From the NCBI RefSeq assembly GCF_963676685.1, contig NC_092352.1, positions 21,223,117-21,287,116 on the forward strand: DNA of 64,000 nucleotides. Direction: 5' to 3'. A program made the translations under genes and the position numbers. Each line of letters opens with the position of its first letter. Within the stretch, counting starts at the first letter, position 1. The notes beneath the pieces are model-generated. The model was not told where the DNA came from. It did not search any database and worked only from the letters and a program-made list of their open reading frames with translations. Shown in pieces: positions 1 to 22,600 of this stretch. This DNA comes from Mytilus edulis (Eukaryota > Mollusca > Bivalvia > Mytilida > Mytilidae).

Positions 1-43
1 GCACTGCAGCCGTCCCGCTAGACCACACGACCACCTGGGCTCT
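1..43 (-). repeat. Possible tRNA-derived SINE head, cut by the window edge
   Basis: On the minus strand this stretch contains TGGTCTAGCGG, which fits the pol III A-box consensus, within a tRNA-like context (GTGTGGTCTAGCGGGACGG). The matching B box would lie beyond the left edge, so the element cannot be confirmed. A tRNA gene or a chance match are alternatives. Confidence 0.3.
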
Positions 44-396
44 TAAAATAGAGCTTTCGCTGGACGTGTGCTACCTTTCCACGTCAGTTTTAATCTAGCG
101 GTGTACTGCAGTACATGATATATAAGGCATGAAGATGTTATTGTTACAGATCAGCTAAATTATCTATAGCGAAAGCAAATTTACAGATCTAACATTGTTG
201 GGTTGATGTTTAGACGAGTTGTATATACATTATGTACACAGCCATGTATCACCATCATTGATGGATACATCTGTTGTAGGGTTGTCACTGACTCAGACGT
301 ACTTATATATATATATACATGTGTGAACCATGAAATGAGGTCATACACTTTCTTTGTTATCACATCTTTCTAATATTTTACTACTACACACTAACA

Positions 397-1713
397 CAGT
401 GTTCTCCCCAGGATTTTTTTAAGGTGCAAAATCCAAGGGTGTGTAACTCTTTTTTAAGTTCTTACAATAACTTTTGCTTATACCCCTTTTAACATTTATA
501 AGCCATGAAAAACTCAGTCAGGTACTTGTTATTGAAACCAGAAACATGGTGCTTGCTGTTATCACTTGCTAAAACTTTAGCTTGGTTGGGATTAGGAGAA
601 ACAATGACATCTGCTTATACTGACAGTGTAGAGGAAGGTGTATTCCCTCTTTCATTAGAAGTCATTCGGCTGAAAAAAAACCTTCTACTTTCATCATCGT
701 GTCTTTAGCTTAGAAGTCACCCCTTTGTTATTTGCAAAGAACATGTTCAATTAGAATAAATAAAATCGAATATGGTTAAGATATATAGCATGTATAGTTG
801 GTATACAACATTTAAAAACAAAAATATTTTAATGAACTGCTGACCAGTTTCCGTAGTTTGACAGTACGCTTCCATGTGTATTATTGTTAAAACCTATCTT
901 TGGCAGGTAGATATAAACGAAACTTTACAAATTTGTTAAAGTTAAGAACATTGATATTATTTACTAGTGACATTATACAGAAGCTGCAGTGATTCTGTAC
1001 CCGTGTTGATTGTCACATATTTCCTGACGCATGGATTTATGATAGATGTTCAATGATCATTTTATTTCTAAAAACACGAGTTTGAGACAAATTTACCTTG
1101 CAAGCATCCTTTTTTCACTTTCTATTAAAATAAGTCACTCCTCGTAATCTTTAATCAAAGTTTATCTTAATTTTTTCAACTACAAATACTCTCATTCATA
1201 ATTTTCATCGTAAATATCTTAAGCAATGTGTATTCAAATTTATCACATGTATTCAGCACGTTCATTGGTTGTGTTTAAATAGATTCTTCTTCTCGACCAA
1301 TGAAAAAATCTGTTATTTAAATGGTTAAGTGATCACAAACATGATGCGTAAATACAATGTATTTGCGATCTATTTCTTCAATATCTGCACTGAAGTTTTT
1401 AATTTTTTTCTACAAATATTCATCTTCTTGATGATCATTTATGCTATTACATGATAACATAATCCGATAAGGCTAAGATAAGTGTGGCTCAGGTAAAACT
1501 AATTATCAATTATTGCGTAACACTGACCGATCTCTCGGCAGTGATCAGCAACTTGACAATTATAACCAATATTTATAATGAAAATGTGAAAATTAACACG
1601 CTGCGGGATCAAGTATTAAGGGACAATGGCCAATTAAGACGCTGTTGGATCTACGAAAATATTATGAAGGCACTGCGGCTCCGCAGAGTCATATCGGCCT
1701 GGGGAGAACACTG
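397..1713. mobile_element. hAT-like non-autonomous element with 16-bp terminal inverted repeats
   Basis: The left end is CAGTGTTCTCCCCAGG (397-412) and the right end CCTGGGGAGAACACTG (1698-1713), a perfect 16-bp inverted pair. A CAGTG start is typical of hAT transposons. The roughly 1.3-kb interior has no transposase-like frame, so the copy is non-autonomous. No clean 8-bp target duplication is visible: the flanks CACTAACA and CTACAAAA agree at only half of the positions, suggesting an old insertion. A second copy with the same termini is at 36112-37476. It lies downstream of the last visible KAT8 exon, probably in the next intron. Confidence 0.6.
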
Positions 1714-1885
1714 CTACAAAACTAACATTATCCAAATCTTCACCAACTCATAATTGTAACAATTCAACCATAAACTAAGTTTAGTTCACCCATTTTACTT
1801 AATAATGAACATCTTATTGTGAAAAAATTCAATGATGAAAACCTTATGCTAATATAAAAACATGAATATGTATATTTTAAAATTA

Positions 1886-11709
<9,824 letters not shown>

Positions 11710-11806
11710 TTTTGTTATTGTCTGTTGAAATTTTTCTAAAAGTTGACAAAAGACGGAACAGAAGTAAAATTCCGGACGTGAAAATCTGAGTCACGTGATT
11801 CTAAAA
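11710..11806. promoter_or_regulatory. 97-bp bidirectional promoter between KAT8 and LRMDA
   Basis: The two start codons (11709 minus strand and 11807 plus strand) are 97 bp apart, so both 5' untranslated regions and the promoters share this space. It contains TCACGTGA (11791-11798), a palindromic E-box of the USF/MITF/TFE type, and an ETS-like TTCCGG (11771). No TATA box is evident. Transcription starts are not known, so upstream regulatory sequence probably overlaps both first exons. Confidence 0.65.
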
Positions 11807-14800
11807 ATGGCAGACGAAGTTGAAGAGAAAGTAAACCCAGAGATAAATGAAGATGAAGCAATAGAACAGTTTCAAAATGGCCAGGTCTGTCGAGCGTTTA
11901 AATAACCAACAGAACATTGGACCTTTAATTAATGAGAGAGTAAAATCGTTTCTTCAGTCCCATATATAATAGGGATTTGAAATTTATTAGAAGCAACTGT
12001 TGAAGAATAAAAATAAATATTGATAGTTCAGTGATGTGCCAATTCAATGATTGATATGGACACAAATAGTTCATAACAAATTTTTAATTGTTGCGAAATA
12101 TCGCATCAAACAATTTATGCTAAAAGTAAAATGTAACAGATTAAAATATTTCCAAACTCTGGTAAGCTAAAAAGGACAGATCAAATCATCCTATTATTCT
12201 AAATAATTATGACATCTTGAAAGGCTATTTTATTTTTTTGCTTTTACTCCTTACAGTGGCATCAAAATGAAAAATAGAATACCCTTTTAGTACACCATAA
12301 TTGTTTTGACTACCTTCCTATGACACAAATGTATCAGCTCCACAACAAACTTACAGAAGTTTTACAGAAATTTACAAGATAACTTGTCATGCCACATCTT
12401 CTTACCTAATTTATATTGATCCAAAAACTATTGCAGACTTTAGCTATTTCGAAAAGTCAATAGACTACAGACAAAGTGATGTATTTTTTCATCTATTTAT
12501 CATGTTTATTTTTTCTTTCTTATTTTTTTCAATTAATCTACTTCTCTGATTGGTAATTTGATTTAAAACTTAATGTAATATGCTAAATAACATTGCAATG
12601 AGATAAGAATTTAGATTTGTATACAGTTTAAAATTGAGATTGGAAATGGGGAATATGTCAATGAGACAACAACTCGACCAAAGAGCTGTATCTTTATTGA
12701 ATTGATATAGATTTATTAGTCATAAAATAGCCATGATGAAGTAATAAACTTCTATTTAATCAATTATTTTTATAAGGAGCTTTTAATATTTACAAATGCA
12801 GCAACATTTATAAGAGTCAAAATTACTTTTATGTGAACTAATCTATAACATTTAATTAAGGGCAAGTCTTTCTTATTATACTTTGTCTGAGTTAACTCTA
12901 TAGAAGATCAACATTGTCTAATGGCTCAGTCCAAGTTTACTTGGGCAAAGTTTTCTTTGCGATTGCAAATTAAATAAAATAAAGAACAGTTTCTATATTT
13001 CTGAAATATATAAAATGCATATACAATTTTATTTAACTTGGTTCTTACATGAATGTTGGTCAAATAGGGCCAGAGAAAATCTAAATATAGATCAAACAGT
13101 CTCTAAATCATTACAAGACAGGCGTTGGCATGCCATTTGGTTAAGTATTTTGTTAATTCATGGTATGATATCTTTTCAGCTATCTTATATTGGACAAAAT
13201 GAAGAATGCATTCCAACTTATCTTGCTGAAAAATATTCGTCTATTTCAAAAAGATTTGATCTGAGTTTTAACCAGTTGAAGTAAGTTTTTATTAAACAAA
13301 TCAAGGACTTACATTAGGTACTTATATGTACTGGAAGAGAAAATAAATGTATTATTACCGGTAAAGTGCACTATTAAAGGTATTAAATTAAGAAAAATAA
13401 CCGCTTGTACATTAAAGTACACCACAAATAACAAGCAGTTTCTTAAGGACATTGAATAATCTTTTCTTTATCTTTTTAGTGACACCATTCAATGGGTATG
13501 ACAGCTTCTCCCCCTCCCCCTTTTTCCTCCTCTGAGTCCTGCCAAGGGGAGATATGGTAAATATAGTCTCTGTCCATCAGTCTATCTGTCTGAAACTCAT
13601 AAATATTCATAGACGGTGACCATTTAACATAAAGCTTTCATACTTGGTTGGATTATTTGTCATCATATTCTCTTGACCATGCTATGACCATTTTTATGCC
13701 CTATTTAGGGGCATTATGTTTTTCAGTCTGTGCATCTGTTCTTTTGTTTGTTCATCCGCCTCTTAGTCTTTTCGAACCAAAAAAAGAAACTGAGAACATT
13801 TACCTGAAATGAGGGATAATTGAAAGATGTACCAGTACACTCTAATGTCTTATAAATCATTGGTTATTTGAAACATAATATTAATAATACAAATGTATAT
13901 AAATCTTCATTTCAGGTCATTATCCGATTTAGAAAGATTTCAGAATTTAGAGGAACTGGTTCTTGATAACAACAGATTAAGTGATGATGTAGTGTTTCCT
14001 CGTTTAAACCATCTTCACACACTCACACTAAACAAAAATTGTGTATCCTTTTCTCAATTATTGGGATTTTGTGTAGTGCTTATATACAGATATTTGTATA
14101 TATATATCAAACAAATTCTATGTCTCCTTTGTCATGGTTTATTCTATTAAGGTTTATGACCCCTTTCTGTCATATTTTTGCACAAATTTTTCAAACTTCA
14201 ATCGTATCAAAACTACAGATATAATGAATAATAGAGATAGGCCATTTAGTACATATACCAAGGGGAAACTTGATGGAAAGCATAATTTTTTACTGTTTCA
14301 TTGCATTTACTAGAAAAAGAGTACTTTGTGGCAAATAAACCAAGATTTTTATAGAAATTCCAAAGCCTTTAATACAGAGATTTTTTATATAAAATTTGAA
14401 ACATAGATTTCTAACTTCCTTTTCTATGATGTGCTAGTGTTTATTTTCTACAAAAAGTTCTAACTAACCTGTAAATACCAAAATAACTAAAGTAACTAAA
14501 GTCGAGCGCACCGTAAAAGGTGTACTTGATTGGTCCATATTTTTATTTGTTTTAACCAATAACTACATTAATAAACTTGTTTTAAGGAAATCAATGCTAG
14601 CACTGCATGCAATAATCCTTTATCTATCAGTCATCAAATTGCTAAATATAAGAGTACAAGGATAAAGGCTGTGGATTTTCTATAAAATTTTCATTTGTTT
14701 AGCATTGAATCAACACACTTAGGGTACATTATCTTTATACACATTGTTCTGCCAAACATTTTTGTGGTCACATCATGTTATTCACAAAACTGTCACAGAT

Positions 14801-17800
14801 TCTTCTTCAGGGAATGAAGTTATGCACATGCTACTTAAATGATTTATTGAAAGATTTATTAGGGTTTCCCAAATACCCTAAATAGCCTATTATTTAGTTT
14901 TCCATTCAGTAATATTTCTTTATCAACCGCTAATGACTTGCCAATTCTGCTTACAAATGTTTGGAGAGGACAGAAAAAATGTGTTCAGAGGGTACTGATG
15001 TGATGAAAATGCTAAAACATTTTTAGTGTAAAGTGTAAACCTAGGTATAGCCCTTTTTTTCAGATGCATTTTGAATGTCCATTTAGCACAAACATTTGAA
15101 ACAAATTCTGTTTATTTATTATAGTATGATCAATCAGTTATTTGCCGAAAGAGAGGTTCTCAAAGAGATCAATTTTATTTAAAGAAAAATACTTTTGTTA
15201 TTTAATACTAAGTACTACTGAGTGATACTTGAATTGTACTCTACTACTCATTAACATAGAATAGAAAATTTTATCTAAGTCCGGTTACATGAAATATTAC
15301 AAACATAAGCTTTAAAGCTTTTTGCCAACAACATTCCTATAATAAAGGCATTTGAATTCACTAAAATGCAATCTAGCAAAAAAATATGTTTTATAGATAT
15401 GACTGCCTAATGCTCCCCTTCTACAGTTGACTTTGTTGCTAATCCTTAACTAATTAATGGTTATGAGAAAAAGATTCATACTAGATTACGCTTAGGGCTT
15501 AGTGCTCTTAATGACCACTTGTATAAATATAATCTTACATTAAATAGGTTTTGCGATTTCTGCCCAGGTAATCGTATTGAAAGCACTGAGCACTATTTTA
15601 TTCATTGTGCCCAATACACGAACTATCGGATCACTCTTCTACTTGAAATTAAGAATCTGCTTTGTCCAGATATAAATATAGCAATGTTGCGGGATCTATG
15701 TCCCAACTATCTGAGCAAAATATTAATAGAAGGTAGTGATGATTTGTCTGATGTCAGATACTAATTTAGAGTTGTTTGAGTGTGTGTTTTGATTTATTAA
15801 ATCTTCAAACAGATTTTCTCGATAAACTTATTTGTTCTTAACTTTTTCTCTTGTAATAAAACATATAAGGTTTGAAACACATATTCCATTTGACCTGATT
15901 GTGCTCAAAATTGTCTTTCCATAATCACTATTCTATATTACTGAATCATACATGTGTGTTAAGTCGTGTGTATGTGAGTAAGAATGAGCGAGTGATTGGA
16001 TGGGTGTGTAGTCAAATTATATTTGTATGTCTTGTACTGTACATATTGTCTTGTCTTGTGTTTAACATGTTTGTATTCAAAACTTTGATAATTGTGAATC
16101 TGTATATATCTATGTTGAGGAGACCCACACGTAGCCTCTGGCTGTTGGCAATCCTCTTTAAATAAATAAAGAATTAAATTAATCCTTAACTGCTTCATCA
16201 GATAACAGATTTGTATCATTTGTTAGACAACCTTGCAGAAAATGTTCCATCATTAACCTATCTAAGTTTATTGGGGAACTTAGCATGTCCAAACCAGTTA
16301 TCTAGTCCAGACAATGATGAAGAAGATTACCAAAGATACAGGTAAAGTTGGTTTTTTTGTTTGCCACCTGAACTTTACACATATATAATGATGTTAAAAA
16401 TGTCGGTTATGGTTTCACAGATTTTTGTAGACTCCAAGTCTAACAGTGTATGAATTTTGGTTGAATAATGCAGCAGTATTTTAATTTCAAAATATACCTG
16501 TACCTCCCTTGGTAAAAGCTTGTATCTATAATTTCTTTGTAAAGACAACCAGTCTCATACAACTGCTTGAAATTGAAGTAAATGCAACTGTAAACAAAAT
16601 GTCAATTATCTATCATCAATAAGGAGAGCTGATCAGAAAACTGAACATTTGACATTGAGATGCATACACTGGAAAAAAGCACTTATCTCTTTTTTCATAA
16701 ATAAAACTTATACTTTGTCCTGTAAATACATATATACAACCTGTACAAAGGTTTACCAATAAGATTTTCACTTATACTGACATGAAAAACTTTTAAATGC
16801 ATCTTTATTGTTAAAATAGATGCAGAAATATTGATATAACCCAACTATTTTTGACACAATATATTGTCACTATTTTAGGTATTATGTATTATATAAGTTA
16901 CCAAAACTGAAGTTCTTAGACTCCACACCAGTCAAACAAGAGGAGTTACTCACAGCCAAAGAGAAAGGTGCTTTTATGAAAGTCATCAAGGCAGAGGACA
17001 GTGAGGTAAAATTAAATGTTTAAAATGAAGTGTTTTCTCAGCATATCTCATTCTTTTTCTGCATTCAAATATAAAAATATAACTTCATATTGTGTGTGTA
17101 CAGCAGATTTTTTTTTATCTCTTATTCAAAAACTGATAGTTTTTATTTATCACAGTATATTTGCTAGAGGTGAGAATCCATACCACTCTAAAATCAAACA
17201 ATATGACCTATTCTCAAAATGATGTCTTTATAAGTCACAACAAAAAACCATACCACATCAAAACTAGACAAAATAGTGAAAATATTTATTACGCAGCCAC
17301 CTAATAAACAAGGTTACACATGTAAGCACAATGATAATGACTGTACCAGTCACATCTGACTATTATTTTGTAATTCATTCAATACCTTCCTTTTATCAAC
17401 AGCTGATTTCTGACCCCAAAATATCACCTGAGACAGATGATTCAAATTACAGTCCACTTCCACAGTCTGCACGTAATGCCGATCAGCATTCAGGTTAGTA
17501 TTGTATATTCCCTTTTGGTTGTGGCCTGTTATCTATTTTTTACATGAATAGATATTTCTCGTATCACACTACATGTAGTGTGATACGAAAAAGTGATACA
17601 AAAATCTGCTTTAATTGATTGGCTTATCGAGAATGACGAGACAATATTACAGCAATACCATTGGCTATTCATTAGGTCATTGATGACTTTCAAAGGTTAA
17701 GATGATGTTTCCTCCATGGCATCATACATCTATGTGATTTCAATAATAATATACAACGTACTCACACTTTGCACCTGACAATCTTCTTTTTGTCAAATTG

Positions 17801-18292
17801 TATTACATTCTGAAGTGTACAAAAAGTCTTAAAATGTCTGATTTTAAAGATATATAGGAGCTTCTCACTCCTAGAACTCCTTAGATCCCAAATGTACATA
17901 GTTTTAATTTGTAAATAATAACTACTGTAAATAGTTACTGCTGGTTTCAATAATGGAGGAGGAAAGGCCTTATGATTACACGAGCAAGAGTCATTATATA
18001 CTTTAAGAGTCAGACACTGTATTGAAAGAAGAAGAAGAAAGTTGAACACTGGGAAAAGACATATAAAGTTAATTGTTTTTATCAACAGTTGTTCTCTTTG
18101 GTTTAATTTACAAGCTTGTTTAGAAGCATTATATGTGTGCATTCTTAGTTAATTTAAAGTTATCAAAAAGATCAAAGCCATTTTATGCAATACCTTTGTT
18201 TTCTTTTTACAGCTGCCTGGGGAAAAAGTAAATATGTTTACTATGGCAACCATTCAGAGGGAAACAGATTTATCAGAAACCCTGACCTTTAA
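11807..18292 (+). CDS. LRMDA: LRMDA, leucine-rich melanocyte differentiation-associated protein
   Basis: Small leucine-rich repeat protein; in vertebrates LRMDA is needed for melanocyte differentiation and has been linked to melanosome trafficking. Exons: 11807-11884, 13180-13280, 13916-14042, 16202-16341, 16879-17005, 17403-17493, 18213-18292 (TAA). The phases join exactly to 247 codons. After an acidic N-terminus (about 26 residues), LSYIGQ opens the conserved part. LRRs follow: [49 protein letters not shown]. Next come [20 protein letters not shown] (LRR cap), GAFMKVIK, and the diagnostic C-terminus [14 protein letters not shown]. Human LRMDA is 198-226 aa, so this one is slightly longer at the N-terminus. 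The donors of exons 1 (CAG|GTCTGT) and 3 (TGT|GTATCC) are weak, and exon 3 ends in Cys where I recall Arg in human. Start choice: the first ATG, in phase with exon 2. Intron 3 carries a LINE fragment. Confidence 0.93.
12630..12690 (+). repeat. Dispersed repeat fragment (AATTGAGATTGGAAATGGGG family)
   Basis: The segment AATTGAGATTGGAAATGGGG, followed by AATATGTCAATGAGACAACA, matches the reverse complement of 45900-45970. It is a short piece of an abundant dispersed family, in LRMDA intron 1. The rest of intron 1 (11885-13179) shows nothing else recognisable. Confidence 0.5.
13695..13790 (+). repeat. Dispersed repeat fragment (GGGGCATTATGTTTTTCAGTCTGTGC)
   Basis: TTATGCCC, TAGGGGCATTATG and TCTGTGCATCTGTTC resemble 62327-62410 (TTATGCCCACC, GTTTTCTGGTCTGTGCGTTC). 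Both look like the start of one common dispersed element. It lies in LRMDA intron 2. Confidence 0.45.
14043..15434 (+). other. LRMDA intron 3, 5' part
   Basis: AT-rich intron sequence. I see no conserved frame, RNA gene or repeat structure before the LINE fragment. Confidence 0.6.
15435..16180 (+). mobile_element. LINE 3' fragment in LRMDA intron 3
   Basis: An open frame (about 15462-15764) reads [20 protein letters not shown] as [18 protein letters not shown] and then [19 protein letters not shown]. The pattern R-L-G-L-S-x-L-N followed by C-x2-C-x9-H-x4-C is the zinc-knuckle-like end of many non-LTR reverse transcriptase proteins. After the stop, a 3' region of about 400 bp ends in CTTTAAATAAATAAAG, resembling a LINE tail. 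The 5' part with endonuclease and catalytic domains is missing, as expected for 5' truncation. It has the same orientation as LRMDA. The clade is not determined. Confidence 0.6.
17560..17587. repeat. Perfect 28-bp palindrome
   Basis: CGTATCACACTACA joined to its exact reverse complement TGTAGTGTGATACG, with no spacer, in LRMDA intron 6. It could extrude as a cruciform; a regulatory role is not indicated. Confidence 0.8.
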
Positions 18293-19340
18293 ATGACATT
18301 GACCTGTGAACACCATGACTTTGAAAGAAGGAATTAAGATAACATAAGATCTTCACGGTGCTAACCCAAGTGAAACTGATGAGTTGATATATTTTTATGT
18401 AAATGTTTTGTATGTTTGATGTGTACATGGATAAAATGTTATCTTAATTTTTTTCACTTACATACTCATACTCCCAACATATACACATTATGTACATTCT
18501 CACATAATCATTTATAATTATCGAAAATATGTTGAAACAGTATGAGATACCTGGCAGAAAAGGTAAAAAATTGATGTATGGATATAAGAAATATAAAAAG
18601 CATTTTCATTCAAAAAATATATTTTTATGTTTAACCAAAAAAAAAACATAATATAATCTTTTATATAATACTGTATACTGTTTTTTTATGCTTCAAGATA
18701 TTAATTATGTGCATTTTTGACATGTTTGTTAAATGTTTTAAGTGAATGTTTATACAATGTATTTACAATATATATATTTTTATACAACTTTCTATAATAA
18801 TTTGTGATAGTTACAAAAAGGGCATAATGCCATAAAATTGTCCTGATTACGGTATATAATGTTAACTACTTACTATGCAAAGCTATATGAATATGTGCCA
18901 TACAAATCAACATGTTATTAATTGTGGTGGGTCCCAGATTTTTAAAAAGGGGAGGCCAATAGGTGGATATCAAATTGTTTTTTTCAAAATGGACAGACCT
19001 AGACCTAGCTTGCTAAAATAAATTACAATTGGGTGTGCAATTTGAATGAATTGCAATAGGTGGAGATAAATTAACTCATCATAGATAGCAACACTACCTA
19101 TTTTTAAAAGTCACAGTAAATGTTTCCATATTTTATGTCAATGATATTCTATTTATCTTTTCAAACATTTGCTTATTGATGAAATTTGATGTACAATGTA
19201 CTGGTACTTAAATTGAAATAAAACAATTTTAATGTTAAATATTGTTTTCTGAAATTGAATTTCATGTAAAAATTATGTATACTTCTATGAAATAGTCCAA
19301 ATACATAATAAATAATCAAACATTTAAAGTATTATTACTT
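18293..19340 (+). other. LRMDA 3' flank and probable 3' UTR
   Basis: AT-rich, with no other gene visible. AATAAA hexamers at 19017-19022 and 19217-19222 are candidate polyadenylation signals for LRMDA; nothing in the sequence alone decides between them. Confidence 0.4.
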
Positions 19341-19359
19341 TCTTTATTTTATGTTGGGT

Positions 19360-19612
19360 TTCAACATGAGTACTATAACAAATGAATATATGGTATGATT
19401 GCCAATGTTACAACTCTCCACAACAGACCAAATGACATAGGTCACTGTGCGGCCTTCAACAATGAGCACGAACTAATGTATACCATGATGTACGTCTTCA
19501 GCATGAGTACTATAACAAATGAATATATGGTATGATTGCCAATGTGACAACTCTCCATAAGAGACCAAATGACATAGGTCACTGTGCGGCCTTTAACAAT
19601 GAGCACTATGCA
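19360..19612. repeat. Two 137-bp units joining the minisatellite motif to a dispersed repeat
   Basis: Each unit starts with TTCAACATGAGTACTATAAC or TTCAGCATGAGTACTATAAC and continues with GGTATGATTGCCAATGT, GACCAAATGACATAGGTCAC and CAACAATGAGCAC. The second half is the reverse complement of part of the dispersed repeat at 25550-25650. The units sit at the edge of the 36-bp array and share its core CATGAGTACTAT. Confidence 0.7.
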
Positions 19613-22600
19613 TATGTTGATGTGTTTTAAGCATGAGTACTATGCATAGCTTGATATCTTTTTTAAGTATGAGTACTATGTAAAGGTTGATGCATGTTTT
19701 CAGCATGAGTACTATGTATACCATGATGTCTGTTTTCAACATGAGTACTATGTAAAGTTTGATGTCTGTTTTCAGCATGAGTACTATGTATAGGATGAGG
19801 TCTGTTTTCAGTATGAGTACTACGCATAGGTTGATGTCTGTTTTCAGCATGAGTACTATGTATAGGATGAGGTCTGTTTTCAGCATGAGTACTATGCATA
19901 GTTTGATGTCTGTTTTTAACATGAGTACTATATATACCATGATGTCTGTTTTCAGCATGAGTACTATGTATAGGATGATGTCTGTTTTCAGCATGAGTAC
20001 TAGACATAGGTTGATGTCTGTTTTCAGCATGAGTACTATGTAAAGGATGATGTCTGTTTTCAGAATGAGTACTATGCATAGTTTGATGTCTGTTTTTAGT
20101 ATGAGTACTATGCATAGTTTGATGTCTGTTTTCAGCATGAGTACTATGTATACCATGATGTCTGTTTTTAGCATGAGTACTATGTATACCATGATGTCTG
20201 TTTTTAGCATGAGTACTATGTATAGGATGGTGTCTGTTTTCAGCACGAGTAAAACAGACATCAGCATGAGTACTATGTAAAGGTTGATGTCAGTTTTTAT
20301 CATGAGTACTATGTATAGGATGGTGTCTGTTTTCAGCATGAGTACTATGTATACCATGATGTCTGTTTTTAGCATGAGTACTATGTATAGGATGGTGTCT
20401 GTTTTCAGCACGAGTAAAACAGACATCAGCATGAGTACTATGTATAGGTTGATGTCTGTTTTCAAAATGAGTACTATGTATACCATGATGTCTGTTTTCA
20501 GCAAAAGTACTATGTATACCATGATGTCTGTTTTCAGCAAGAGTACTATGTATAGGTTGATGTCTGTTTTCAGCATGAGTACTATGTATAGGTTGAGGTC
20601 TGTTTTCAGCATGAGTACTATGTATAGGATGAGGTCTGTTTTTAGCATGATAACTATGTATAGGATGAGGTCTGTTTTCAGCATGAGTACTAGCATAGGT
20701 TGATGTCTGTTTTCAGCATGAGTACTATGCATAGTTTGATGTCTTTTTTCAGCATGAGTACTATAATAGGTTGATGTCTGTTTTCAGCATGAGTACTATG
20801 TATAGGATGAGATCTGTTTTCAGCATGAGTACTATGTATAGGATGATGTCTGTTTTAAGCATGAGTACTACGCATAGGTTGATGTCTGTTTTCAGCATTA
20901 GTACTATGTAAAGATGATGTCTGTTTTCAGCATGAGTACTATCAATAGGATGAGGTCTGTATTTATCATGAGTACTATGCATAGGTTGAGGTCTGTTTTC
21001 AGCATGAGTACTATGTAAAGGTTGGTGTCTGTTTTCAGCATGAGTACTATGTAAAGGTTGGTGTCTGTTTTCAGTATGAGTACTATGTATACCATGATGT
21101 CTGTTTTCAGCATGAGTACTATGTATACCATGATGTCTGTTTTCAGCACGAGTACTATGTATAGGATTAGGTCTGTTTTTAACATGAGTACATAGGATGA
21201 TGTCTGTTTTTAGCATGAGTACTATGCATAGGTTGATGTCTTTTTTAAGTATGAGTAGTATGTAAAGGTTGATGTCTGTTTTCAACATGAGTACTATGCA
21301 TAGTTTGATGTGTTTTCAGCATGAGTACTATGCATAGATTGATATCTGTTTTAGTATTAGTACTATGTAAAGGTTGAGGTCTGTTTTCAACATGAGTACT
21401 ATGTATCGGATGAGGTCTGTTTTCAACATGAGTACTATGTATAGGATGGTGTCTGTTTTCAGCATGGGTACAATACATAGGTTGATGTCTGTTTTCAGCA
21501 TGAGTACTATGTATACCATGATGTATGTTTTCAGCATGAGTACTAGACATAGGTTGATGTCTGTTTTCGATTTCTGTTTTCAGCATGAGTAGTATACATA
21601 GTTTGGTGTATGTTTTCAGCATGAGTACTATGCATAAGATGCTGTCTGTTTTTAGTATGAGTACTATGCATAAGATGATGTCTGTTTTCAGCATGAGTAC
21701 TATGTATAGGATGGTGTCTGTTTTCAGCATGAGTACTATGCATAGTTTGATGTATGTTTTTATCATGAGTACTATGTGTAGCTATATAGGATGGTGTCTG
21801 TTTTCAGCATGAGTACCATGTAACGGATGAGGTCTGTTTTCAGCATGAGTACTATGCATAGGATGGTGTCTGTTTTTAGCATGATTACTATGCATAGTTT
21901 GATGTATGTTTTCAGCATGAGTACTATGCATAGTTTGATGTATGTTTTTATCATGAGTACTATGTATAGGATGAGGTCTGTTTTCAGCATGAGTACTATG
22001 TATAGGATGAGGTCTGTTTTCAGCATGAGTACTATGTATAGGATGAGGTCTTTTTTCAGCATGAGTACTATGTATAGGTTGGTGTCTGTTTTCAGCATGA
22101 GTACTATGTAAAGATGATGTCTGTTTTCAGCATGAGTACTATCAATAGGATGAGGTCTGTATTTATCATGAGTTCTATGCATAGGTTGAGGTCTGTTTTC
22201 AGCATGAGTACTAACATAGGTTGATGTCTGTTTTCAGCATGAGTACTATGCATAGTTTGATGTCTTTTTTCAGCATGAGTACTATAATAGGTTGATGTCT
22301 GTTTTCAGCATGAGTACTATGTATAGGATGAGATCTGTTTTCAGCATGAGTACTATGTATAGGATGATGTCTGTTTTAAGCATGAGTACTATGCATAGGT
22401 TGATGTCTGTTTTCAGCATGAGTACTATGTAAAGATGATGTCTGTTTTCAGCATGAGTACTATCAATAGGATGAGGTCTGTATTTATCATGAGTACTATG
22501 CATAGGTTGAGGTCTGTTTTCAGCATGAGTACTATGTAAAGGTTGGTGTCTGTTTTCAGCATGAGTACTATGTAAAGGTTGGTGTCTGTTTTCAGTATGA

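Noticed and set aside
1484-1753. 89-codon plus-strand frame
   Set aside because: It runs across the right terminal inverted repeat of a hAT-like element and has no recognisable domain.
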